NCBI RefSeq assembly: GCF_900116205.1
Contig: NZ_FOZS01000002.1
Span: 1-64,000, forward strand
DNA from: Halostagnicola kamekurae
GTDB taxonomy: Archaea; Halobacteriota; Halobacteria; Halobacteriales; Natrialbaceae
Length of the DNA: 64,000 nucleotides
Reading direction: 5' to 3'
The notes under the pieces were generated by a model. That model worked only from the letters and a program-made list of their open reading frames with translations. It was not told the origin of the DNA and made no database searches. The translations under genes were made by a program, and so were the position numbers. Shown in pieces: positions 32,989 to 39,486 of this stretch. Each line of letters starts with the position of its first letter. The stretch's first letter is position 1.

Positions 32989-33409
32989 CCAATCGTCTTT
33001 TAGAACCACAATTATATTTAAAACAGATCTATTATAACTTCAATATTCACAGTTTCCTTTGATTGGCACATAGCGCTGATCAGGAGTAGGCTAACGGTAT
33101 AGAGTACAAAAGCGAGGGCTCTGGTGAATCGCTAGACTCCGGCGACTTTCAACTCTATATCAGGTGCTCGATGCACTACTCTTGGACAATTCTGGCTTCA
33201 GTTTCCCCCGAATCTCTGCTGGCGAAACGATTGGACTCATTCACAGTGCCACTATGTAGGTCCAACCCAACGCCCTATGGCGATTCACCAGAGCCAAAGC
33301 GAGTAAAGGCCAAATGAGGTGGATGTTCTCGATCATTGTTCAGTGAAAGATTGGTTGCTAAGGATGATTTAAATAGGGCGAGAAACTACTTTAACGTGGT
33401 ATATTATAT
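32989..33409. other. intergenic region holding a MITE and an AT-rich promoter
   Basis: The 421-nt gap contains an AT-rich stretch (33000-33055), the 179-bp MITE at 33117-33295 with its target duplication, and the tttaaata box (33368-33375) upstream of the gene at 33410. No gene of useful length is present. Confidence 0.75.
33109..33303. mobile_element. MITE: 179 bp, 16-bp perfect TIRs, 8-bp target duplication
   Basis: Terminal inverted repeats ggctctggtgaatcgc at 33117-33132 and its exact reverse complement at 33280-33295. Both sides carry aaagcgag (33109-33116 and 33296-33303), an 8-bp target-site duplication. The 147-bp core has no coding capacity. The 8-bp duplication and GG-type ends fit IS1595/ISH4- or ISH1-type transposases acting in trans; no full element of that type is present in the window. 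Confidence 0.9.
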
Positions 33410-34792
33410 ATGGCCGATGAAGGTCGATCAAGAGGCGGCCCCGCCTCTTTTGCTTTGACACAAGCGGAAAGAGAGTTCCTAAAAAACGGATCTACCGGTG
33501 GTTATCGAAAATCGAAATTGGAGTCGCAGATAGAAGCGAAAAAGGATAAATTACCTGAACGTTTTGAGAGGCTTATGGATGATATGGAATTACTTTCTGA
33601 TCGAATGGATGTGGATATGCTAGAACAGTTATCGCTCAAAAGTTTGCCAAATTCACTATCAATGTATGATTCATCAATACCACTGACAGAGCTAAATCTG
33701 GAGTTCAGGCCGATGTCTCCGGCCTGTGAATTAGGGAGAGAAATAGGTGAAACCATACATCACGTAATGAGTGGTCGCGATGATCAGCAAATGCGAGAGA
33801 TAGTATCTCAGATGTCATTTGGATTCATACTTGGTGCATATATACTTCCATTGCCAGTTGCGGAGGTTGACAAACATGGAGTTGATCAATTTATTGGTGA
33901 AATAAATGAGATGTCACTCACATTCGCTTCTAAGTTTGACGAGGAGAGAATGACATTCGACGAATTTACGGAAGGGATGGATGAATATAGTCAAAAATGG
34001 AGGGAAATCGAGAGAGATATTGATCAAAATATCCGGCATACATTATTCGAAGCTGGCTATCTTTATGACGACGACCAACATTTATTTCCAGACCCCACAC
34101 CCGATGGGATATTATTTTCCCTTGATGATACTGATTATTCGACGAAATGGGAGGAGTATAGAAACTCACGAAGTCACAAAATAATCAAAAAAACAAGAGA
34201 CTACTTGATCGCAGATGGTGTGGATAGTGATATCATCGACATGAGTGTTGGTTATAGCACTATTCCCGGTTCTGGAGGTAATGTGGCGGCATTCCAAGAT
34301 ACCCACGATTTAGATCAATTAGATGTAGATGTGTTCGCCTCAAAAGAGAACATTCTTGAAGTGTATTCCAAGTATCGTATCCGAAAGCGAATCCAGCTTA
34401 GTTCTCGGCTAGCGGAAGACACCTCTCGACTGAGAGATCATCGGTGGAGAGGAGTCAATGCATTTCAGGTTTTCAAACTAATAAACACTGAGGGACCTAA
34501 TATATCCTCACATGAAATTGCTGAAATTATTGGTTCCCGGAAACACCGTGATCCTCAAGTAACGGCTATTGGTCGGGCACTTTCAGGAGAACACTATGAC
34601 TCTCAAACAAATTGGAAAGAACTTCCTTTACTATCAGGTAACAAGAGATCATGGAGACTGACTGATTATGGGGAAGTATTAGCTCAATATATATTTCGGG
34701 ATTTGCCAATGTTCAACAAATTATCTCAGATTCCGAAGGAATTGGTCAATCAAGGTATTGACTCGCTAGAAGAAATCACGCCCTCTAGATAA
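33410..34792 (+). CDS. AT-rich cargo protein with regulator-like N-terminus and winged-helix C-terminus
   Basis: A 460-residue protein, not recognised as a whole. Residues ~14-55 (FALTQAEREFLKNGSTGGYRK then LPERFERLMDDMELL) parallel the small viral protein at 28955. The middle ~300 residues are novel to me (FGFILGAYILPLPVAEVDKHG; WEEYRNSRSHKIIKKTRDYLI). Residues ~360-440 look like a winged helix (VNAFQVFKLINTEGPNISSH; SGNKRSWRLTDYGEVLAQYIF). The gene is visibly low in GC with AT-rich codons, has its own TATA box, and lies behind a fresh MITE: a recently acquired cargo gene. A defence or host-modifying role is conjecture. Confidence 0.75.
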   Translation: MADEGRSRGGPASFALTQAEREFLKNGSTGGYRKSKLESQIEAKKDKLPERFERLMDDMELLSDRMDVDMLEQLSLKSLPNSLSMYDSSIPLTELNLEFRPMSPACELGREIGETIHHVMSGRDDQQMREIVSQMSFGFILGAYILPLPVAEVDKHGVDQFIGEINEMSLTFASKFDEERMTFDEFTEGMDEYSQKWREIERDIDQNIRHTLFEAGYLYDDDQHLFPDPTPDGILFSLDDTDYSTKWEEYRNSRSHKIIKKTRDYLIADGVDSDIIDMSVGYSTIPGSGGNVAAFQDTHDLDQLDVDVFASKENILEVYSKYRIRKRIQLSSRLAEDTSRLRDHRWRGVNAFQVFKLINTEGPNISSHEIAEIIGSRKHRDPQVTAIGRALSGEHYDSQTNWKELPLLSGNKRSWRLTDYGEVLAQYIFRDLPMFNKLSQIPKELVNQGIDSLEEITPSR

Positions 34793-34824
34793 TATACTGT
34801 TTTCTGCGACCCTTTCAGAGTGAT

Positions 34825-34841
34825 ATAGATAATATATCTAT
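34825..34841. promoter_or_regulatory. 17-bp perfect dyad
   Basis: atagata-ata-tatctat lies between the AT-rich cargo gene and the gene at 34905, about 30 bp upstream of the latter's gtttaaag TATA box. It could be an operator for a dimeric regulator or part of the cargo gene's 3' end. Confidence 0.45.
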
Positions 34842-34904
34842 CTGACGAGACATTCGGAATTGAAAGGGGGTTTAAAGCAAACACCATGCCAATCAGCGGT
34901 TGTC

Positions 34905-35165
34905 ATGTCGACTGCAAGGCGAACGATCGATGTCGACCTCCGCACTGACGTCGACGCCGAGATCCCGGCGGAGGTGCCACGGGTAATTGCGCTTGAGATC
35001 GAGTACGGTGACGACAGCGAGCGAACGGTGCATCTCAATCACGGACCAGAAGAGTGGACGTTCGAATTCGTCCGGGGGCAGTGTACCGATCGCGATCCAC
35101 CAACACGGACAGTCCCGCAGTGGATCAACGAAGCGCTCAGAGCTGTGGAAGCAGAGATCCGGTGA
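34905..35165 (+). CDS. hypothetical protein, leaderless
   Basis: An 86-residue protein: MSTARRTIDVDLRTDVDAEI, beta-type core (VIALEIEYGDDSERTVHLNHG) and helical end (PQWINEALRAVEAEI). A gtttaaag box ~30 nt before the ATG sets the start at 34905 rather than the upstream in-frame ATG at 34860. Convergent with the repressor gene. GC content returns to normal here. Confidence 0.65.
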   Translation: MSTARRTIDVDLRTDVDAEIPAEVPRVIALEIEYGDDSERTVHLNHGPEEWTFEFVRGQCTDRDPPTRTVPQWINEALRAVEAEIR

Positions 35166-35174
35166 GAGAAGATG

Positions 35175-35492
35175 TCAGTCTTCGACGCCCTCGACCGGCT
35201 CGAGTTCCCCAGCGTCGAGGTCCCCCTCGAGATAAGCTTCTCCGAACTCTGTCAACCGATAAAGTCCACGGTCAAGTCGCTCAAGCAATCCGTATTTCGT
35301 GAGCTCTCGGCACCGGTCGCCGGCATATTCACGGCTGATGTCGATACGAGGAACAAAACCGTCACGAGACAATGCTCGAGGCGTCATGTTCCCCTCCTCA
35401 TTCATCAGTTCCAGAATGCGATCGTCAGTCGGCGAACGCATCCAATCTGCCGGCTTCCTCATCTGTCGTTTAACTGGGTCGGTAGGACTCAT
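35175..35492 (-). CDS. PhiH1-type repressor (winged helix)
   Basis: A 105-residue protein with the family pattern RKPADWMRSPTDDRILELMNEEGN, TPRALSRDGFVPRIDIS and YAGDRCRELTKYGLLERLDRGLYRLTEFGEAYL, as in the immunity repressor of halovirus PhiH1 and its relatives. It faces away from the early operon starting at 35706, the classic lysogeny switch layout. It probably keeps that operon silent and controls its own promoter. The C-terminal acidic tail (LEGDLDAGELEPVEGVED) is typical of haloarchaea. Confidence 0.85.
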   Translation of the reverse strand: MSPTDPVKRQMRKPADWMRSPTDDRILELMNEEGNMTPRALSRDGFVPRIDISREYAGDRCRELTKYGLLERLDRGLYRLTEFGEAYLEGDLDAGELEPVEGVED

Positions 35493-35612
35493 ATGTACAC
35501 CGATATGATGACCTGTTCAGGCCACTAGCCTATAAGAGTCCGGTTACTAGCTGGTAGATATCCGGCCAGTGGTGGGAAAAGTATTAAACGGTCGAACCAG
35601 TCACTATAGATA
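35493..35612. promoter_or_regulatory. lysogeny control region between repressor and early operon
   Basis: An imperfect 12-bp palindrome tactagctggta (35545-35556, 10 of 12 symmetric) and scattered actag/ccagt half-sites lie between the divergent genes. The plus-strand TATA box is gtattaaac (35581-35589), placing the start near 35612. A minus-strand box (ttatag) lies ~45 nt before the repressor start. These are the likely repressor sites. Confidence 0.55.
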
Positions 35613-35676
35613 GGAAGTCATCCTCGCCAGAATCTGCGAAGATTCGGGGTGTTGGCGCACCCCGAGGTTGACTTCC
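35613..35676 (+). ncRNA. three-way-junction 5' leader RNA (copy C)
   Basis: Outer stem: ggaagtca (35613-35620) with tgacttcc (35669-35676), then after one T-T mismatch cctc (622-625) with gagg (664-667). Hairpin 1: gaatct-GCGA-agattc (35630-35645), a GNRA tetraloop. Hairpin 2: ggggtg-ttggcg-cacccc (35646-35663). The TATA box at 35581-35589 makes this the extreme 5' end of the mRNA. Hairpin 2 matches copy B in sequence (GGTGTTnnnGCACC). Confidence 0.7.
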
Positions 35677-35705
35677 GAACCCTTCACACGGGGAATTCAG
35701 AAGTC

Positions 35706-35990
35706 ATGTCCAACGAGCACACCGGGGTAAAAAGAGATTGCCCCACAGAACGCAGTACCGCCGGCCGTCCACACGGCCGAGATGACTCTCCAGCGCCCAC
35801 TGATTTATCCGAAAAACCACCGCGCGGCAACGCGGTAGCACAGACGGGAGGTTGTTCAGGCCACCAGCCCCGTCTAGGAAACTCGCACACGCGCGACGCG
35901 GATAACGCTACCCCATCGACATACCTGGTCGAGGCGCTCGAGCGTGCCGACCGCTACGATTCGACGTTCTTCTACGGGGTGCGACTATGA
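35706..35990 (+). CDS. first protein of the repressor-controlled early operon
   Basis: A 94-residue protein, Arg/Pro/Gly-rich and likely partly disordered (KRDCPTERSTAGRPHGRDDS), with a helical end (STYLVEALERADRYDSTFFYG). The ATG is 29 nt after leader C; an upstream in-frame GTG would lie inside the leader and is rejected. It overlaps the next gene by ATGA. Unknown function. Confidence 0.65.
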   Translation: MSNEHTGVKRDCPTERSTAGRPHGRDDSPAPTDLSEKPPRGNAVAQTGGCSGHQPRLGNSHTRDADNATPSTYLVEALERADRYDSTFFYGVRL

Positions 35991-36364
35991 CTGCAGCCGC
36001 CCGACCCGATCAGCCTGCGAAATTCCCACGCAAGCTGACGACCGACAAGGCGCTGCACCTGTTCCAGCCGATTCGCCGCCGACTCGTCGTCGAGCTCGTC
36101 GACGTACTCGGACCGATGCATATCCGAGCGCTGTCGGACGCGATCGCGTGCATCACCGACAGCCAGTACGACTCCGTATACGTCTCGCTATCTCAGCAAC
36201 ATCTCCCGAAACTCGACGATTACGACATCGTCGAATTCGATGAGCAGGACCTCGAGGTCGCACCAGGCCCCCACTTTGCTGACTGTGCGGCGTTTGTCGA
36301 CGACGCCCAGAGCCGGTTCCGCTCAGAAGCCGACAGCGAACAGATCGATAGAGGTGAGCGGTGA
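35987..36364 (+). CDS. winged-helix regulator, DUF7344-like
   Basis: A 125-residue protein with a winged helix typical of the haloarchaeal DUF7344 group: ALHLFQPIRRRLVVELVDVLG, LSDAIACITDSQYDSVYVSL, QQHLPKLDDYDIVEFDEQDLEVAPG. Probably a transcription regulator acting opposite to the PhiH1-type repressor, or on late genes. Overlaps both neighbours. The family name is from memory. Confidence 0.78.
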   Translation: MTAAARPDQPAKFPRKLTTDKALHLFQPIRRRLVVELVDVLGPMHIRALSDAIACITDSQYDSVYVSLSQQHLPKLDDYDIVEFDEQDLEVAPGPHFADCAAFVDDAQSRFRSEADSEQIDRGER

Positions 36365-36828
36365 TGGCCTCTTACAACTGTCTCTACCCCGAACCGGTCG
36401 TGATGGACGGTGACGGCCTTGAGTGGGGGCCCATCCAGTGGGCCGACGAAGGCACGTTCGAAGATGCCGACTACCCGAAACCTGCCGAGAACGAGCGCCG
36501 ATTCTACACGATCGCCATCCGTCGTGGGTGGGCAGAGAACACCGACGTCGCGTCGATCGCCGTCCTCGGTGTGACCCGCGACCTCGAGATCGGGCTCGAG
36601 ACCCGCTACCGCGCAACCAGTGAGGACTGGACACTATGTGATCGCGACGGAGTTCCGCCGTCGGTGTGCAAACGCCCACCCGCGGATTCCACGATCCCAA
36701 CGGCACGAAAAGACAAGTTCCGACAAGTCCTCAAGCGCGCCCACGATTTCGAGAACAGCGCCGTCGACGCACGTCACGAGGGGACAAGCGAAGTCCGAGC
36801 CGACGGTGGGATTCGGGAATCCGAGTAA
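36364..36828 (+). CDS. hypothetical protein, in frame with the next gene
   Basis: A 154-residue protein (MASYNCLYPEPVVMDGDGLE; WAENTDVASIAVLGVTRDLEI). It ends at TAA 36826-36828 and the following gene continues in the same reading frame with coherent protein sequence directly after the stop (VDRAVREAATLIDAGDS). Either two genes lie head to tail, or one longer gene carries a nonsense codon. Confidence 0.65.
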   Translation: MASYNCLYPEPVVMDGDGLEWGPIQWADEGTFEDADYPKPAENERRFYTIAIRRGWAENTDVASIAVLGVTRDLEIGLETRYRATSEDWTLCDRDGVPPSVCKRPPADSTIPTARKDKFRQVLKRAHDFENSAVDARHEGTSEVRADGGIRESE

Positions 36829-36858
36829 GTCGATCGCGCCGTTCGCGAAGCTGCGACG

Positions 36859-37644
36859 TTGATCGACGCCGGCGATAGCACGAGCGTCGCGATCAACTAC
36901 GTCGTCGGCGAGTACGAACTCGAGCATCGTCGCGACGACGTCCACCAGCGCGTTCGCGACCGACTCGAGCGGGTTGTGGCGACCGACGGTGGTCGCGATG
37001 CCTTCCTCGCAGGTGACGCCCACTGGTGTGACCTTTGCGAGACCCCATTTGAGACGCTAGGCGAGTTGATCCGTCACGACTGCCAGGAGCAACAGGCGAT
37101 CGCCGACGGTGGACGTCCACAACATCGAGCGGACTGTGAGGACTGCAGTTGGTCCTACCGCGACACTGATCTCGTGGATGTCTCTGACGAGATGGAGCGC
37201 CACGCGCGCAAAGAGATGCATGATGTCGACCTCGAGCGAGCGGTCGTGACCGATGGCGGCCAGTGTGTGGACGAGAGTGCCCAGTTCGCGAGGGGCCATC
37301 ACTCGTTGTTGTCAAAGATATCCGATTTATCAACAGTCCTGAGGATCCCCTCTTCACAGGCACATGAATTCTCCGGAGAAACCGGTCGGATAGAGCCGTC
37401 GGCTAATACCCAGACAGTGAAGACTGCACCACAACTGTCACACTTCCCAGGGAGTTTTTCTTTGTCTTCGTCAGCATCTGATGGGTTCATCAAACCAAGT
37501 CCATTGACAACATATAACAATAGATTTCTGCCGGTCAAGTACCTGCCTATCGGTACCCCTCACCGGACATCGCAACCAGAGACTTGTCTGCCGTTCGCAG
37601 AGTCTGAGAACTCCACTGGAACCGAAGGGGGTGACCGTCAGTGA
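36859..37644 (+). CDS. zinc-finger-like protein, start unclear, 3' part disturbed
   Basis: From TTG 36859 it encodes 261 residues. Residues ~55-76 contain a C2H2-like CDLCETPFETLGELIRHDC, and CEDCSWSYRDTDLVDVSDEMERHARKEMHDV is a second such unit. Coding quality is good to about 37297 (VVTDGGQCVDES) and again only at the end (GTEGGDRQ). Between, the frame runs antisense through a separate zinc-ribbon gene (37299-37490), so a small cassette seems to have been inserted without breaking the frame. The true start may lie upstream of the TAA at 36826. Confidence 0.55.
   Translation: MIDAGDSTSVAINYVVGEYELEHRRDDVHQRVRDRLERVVATDGGRDAFLAGDAHWCDLCETPFETLGELIRHDCQEQQAIADGGRPQHRADCEDCSWSYRDTDLVDVSDEMERHARKEMHDVDLERAVVTDGGQCVDESAQFARGHHSLLSKISDLSTVLRIPSSQAHEFSGETGRIEPSANTQTVKTAPQLSHFPGSFSLSSSASDGFIKPSPLTTYNNRFLPVKYLPIGTPHRTSQPETCLPFAESENSTGTEGGDRQ
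37299..37490 (-). CDS. small zinc-ribbon protein inserted antisense in an early gene
   Basis: A 63-residue protein: MNPSDADEDKEKLPGKCDSCG, AVFTVWVLADGSIRPVS, then CACEEG. CxxC and CxC pairs suit a zinc ribbon. A minus-strand ttatatg box ~28 nt before ATG 37490 marks a leaderless promoter, which is why this start is preferred to the ATG at 37538. It runs against the surrounding operon and is more AT-rich: a self-contained cargo gene. Confidence 0.65.
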   Translation of the reverse strand: MNPSDADEDKEKLPGKCDSCGAVFTVWVLADGSIRPVSPENSCACEEGILRTVDKSDIFDNNE

Positions 37645-37862
37645 GCAGTGAACTCATCCCCGACGATTTCGACCTCAAACACGCTCGCCAGGCACCGTCG
37701 ACGACGCCACACAACGAGCGTCCGCGCTGTCCGGAATGCAACCAACTCGCGGTTCGAAAGAAGACAGGGAAACCATCCAGTAACCCAGGTGGACCATCTC
37801 ACTACTGTAACCGCTGTGGAGCGAAGTTCGATGAACCCGTCTACGGTGATTCCGATGAGTGA
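37641..37862 (+). CDS. zinc-ribbon protein
   Basis: A 73-residue protein starting GTG over the preceding stop. RCPECNQLAVRKKTG and HYCNRCGAKFDEP are the two CxxC knuckles of a classic zinc ribbon. It overlaps the next gene by 8 nt. Likely nucleic-acid binding; family not further resolved. Confidence 0.78.
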   Translation: MSSELIPDDFDLKHARQAPSTTPHNERPRCPECNQLAVRKKTGKPSSNPGGPSHYCNRCGAKFDEPVYGDSDE

Positions 37863-38700
37863 CCCCGCCGACGGGCTTCGTCGATTCGCCGACGTCGTCG
37901 CCGTCTTCCAGGACACACCGATCGGCATCGACGACGCTCGGTTGCTCGAGGCCGACGACGAAACGCTCCACGGCCAGCTCACCGTCACTGTTCGCGACGA
38001 CGATCTCGAGGGCTTCGGAGATCCAACCGAAGCCGCCGACCGACGTGGTGATGAGGGTGATGCCCCCGAAAAGACGCTGGATCACACTGACACCGAGGAT
38101 CTCGAGCGGGCATACAACGCAGCGGACGGCAATATCAGCGCTGCCGCCGAGCGCTTCGATGTCGGCTACGGCGCTGTCTACAACCGGATGGTCGAGAACG
38201 GAATTCACGAGAGACAAAGCGGCACCTCCACCGAGGACGACACCACCGAATCAACGTCAGAGTCAGAGGCACCAGTCGACCTCGAGGAGGACGCCACGGA
38301 CGATTCGCCGGCGGGCACCGGCGATGACGAAGCCGACTCTCCCCCATCGTCAGATGGTCAGGAAATCGAAGCATCTATCGAAGACAACACTAACGAACAG
38401 GTGTCAGAGGTACCAAATGTCGACCACGACGAGGACGATTCGTCGGCGGGCACCGACGAAGGCGTCCAGGAGGACACCGACGAGATCACCGTCGACGCTG
38501 TCGATGGCGAGAAGGACGAACCCGATATCGCGCTCCCCGATGGCGTAACCGAAGCCGACGTTCTTGCTGTTGTTGACGAGTTCGACGCACTCGGTACTAT
38601 AGCTGATGAACTCGGTGTTACGCGAGGGCGAGCACGGGCGATTACGGTTGCTCTCGGTTGCTATGGAGATGTTCGGGAAGTCTCCGGAGGGGACCAATGA
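37855..38700 (+). CDS. helix-turn-helix protein with long acidic linker
   Basis: A 281-residue protein. Residues ~80-120 hold a HTH-like LERAYNAADGNISAAAERFDVGYGAVYNRMVEN (here given as two parts in the family: AYNAADGNISAAAERFDVGY and AVYNRMVENG). A disordered, highly acidic linker (~125-225) follows, then a second HTH-like end (VVDEFDALGTIADELGVTRG). Two DNA-binding ends joined by a flexible linker suggest a looping or bridging regulator. Confidence 0.68.
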   Translation: MSDPADGLRRFADVVAVFQDTPIGIDDARLLEADDETLHGQLTVTVRDDDLEGFGDPTEAADRRGDEGDAPEKTLDHTDTEDLERAYNAADGNISAAAERFDVGYGAVYNRMVENGIHERQSGTSTEDDTTESTSESEAPVDLEEDATDDSPAGTGDDEADSPPSSDGQEIEASIEDNTNEQVSEVPNVDHDEDDSSAGTDEGVQEDTDEITVDAVDGEKDEPDIALPDGVTEADVLAVVDEFDALGTIADELGVTRGRARAITVALGCYGDVREVSGGDQ

Positions 38701-39017
38701 GCCAGAGCGAGTGCTCCGTCTGTGGCGAGGAGCTCGCAAGCCCACTTGCCGGGCCCGCCCACGCGCGCAAACACAAGAACCGATTCGAGAAGCTGGTTGG
38801 ACGTCGACCGGACGACTACAGCGAGGTCCAGGCGCTATTCAACGAAGGCGGGGTTCCCGAGGACGTCGACCTCGAGACTGGCTCATGGATGACACTCGAG
38901 CAGTTCGTCGACGGGCGAGCGCAACTGAGCCCCTTCGAGGGCCTTGCTCTCGTCGCGATCGTCTCAGCAGCCCTCTTATTCTCACTCCTACTCGCAAAGG
39001 GGGTGGTGTTCGCGTGA
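38697..39017 (+). CDS. zinc-finger plus C-terminal TM protein
   Basis: A 106-residue protein. N-terminal CSVCGEELASPLAGPAHARKH is a C2H2-like finger; residues ~82-104 (GLALVAIVSAALLFSLLLA) form a single membrane helix at the C-terminus. It may tether viral DNA or a partner to the membrane. Overlaps both neighbours (ATGA and GTGA). Confidence 0.72.
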   Translation: MSQSECSVCGEELASPLAGPAHARKHKNRFEKLVGRRPDDYSEVQALFNEGGVPEDVDLETGSWMTLEQFVDGRAQLSPFEGLALVAIVSAALLFSLLLAKGVVFA

Positions 39018-39328
39018 GCACGAGCACCGAGGACATTGCCGATCGCGAACGCCTGCGTGCAGCCGAGCACGTGGTCGGAGCCACGGAACACGTCGAAGAC
39101 CAATGGCCCGATCGCGCTCTCGTCGACGACGTCGACATCGAACAGGCGTGGTCCGAAGCTACCCCGATCCACTATCCGAGTGCCCGACGCGGGGCAGTTG
39201 CCCGGTACCACCGTCGCAGCGACACCGTCATTCTCGCCCGACAGGGCGCGATCACGACGTGCATTGAGCTGATGGACCGCCCGTGGTCCGAGCGTATCTA
39301 CATCCGAAAACAGGTGACAGACCAATGA
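39014..39328 (+). CDS. early-operon hypothetical protein
   Basis: A 104-residue protein from GTG 39014: helical start (DIADRERLRAAEHVVGATEH) and beta end (DTVILARQGAITTCIELMDRP). Overlaps the upstream stop and the next ATG. No family recognised. Confidence 0.66.
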   Translation: MSTSTEDIADRERLRAAEHVVGATEHVEDQWPDRALVDDVDIEQAWSEATPIHYPSARRGAVARYHRRSDTVILARQGAITTCIELMDRPWSERIYIRKQVTDQ

Positions 39329-39486
39329 GTACGGCTGACTCTCCCCAACCAGTTGACGACCTAACCGACGACGAACGAGCGTTATTCGAACGGATTGCTG
39401 AGAAACACGAGGATGACGACGAGGTGCGACGTATCTGCGAGATCGTGCTTCAGTCCTCAGACGATAACGAGGAGGCGAACTCATGA
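39325..39486 (+). CDS. 53-residue acidic peptide, last gene of the early operon
   Basis: MSTADSPQPVDDLTDDERAL then helical (FERIAEKHEDDDEVRRICEIV). It overlaps the upstream gene and runs 37 nt into the integrase gene on the other strand, so the two transcripts converge. Confidence 0.6.
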   Translation: MSTADSPQPVDDLTDDERALFERIAEKHEDDDEVRRICEIVLQSSDDNEEANS

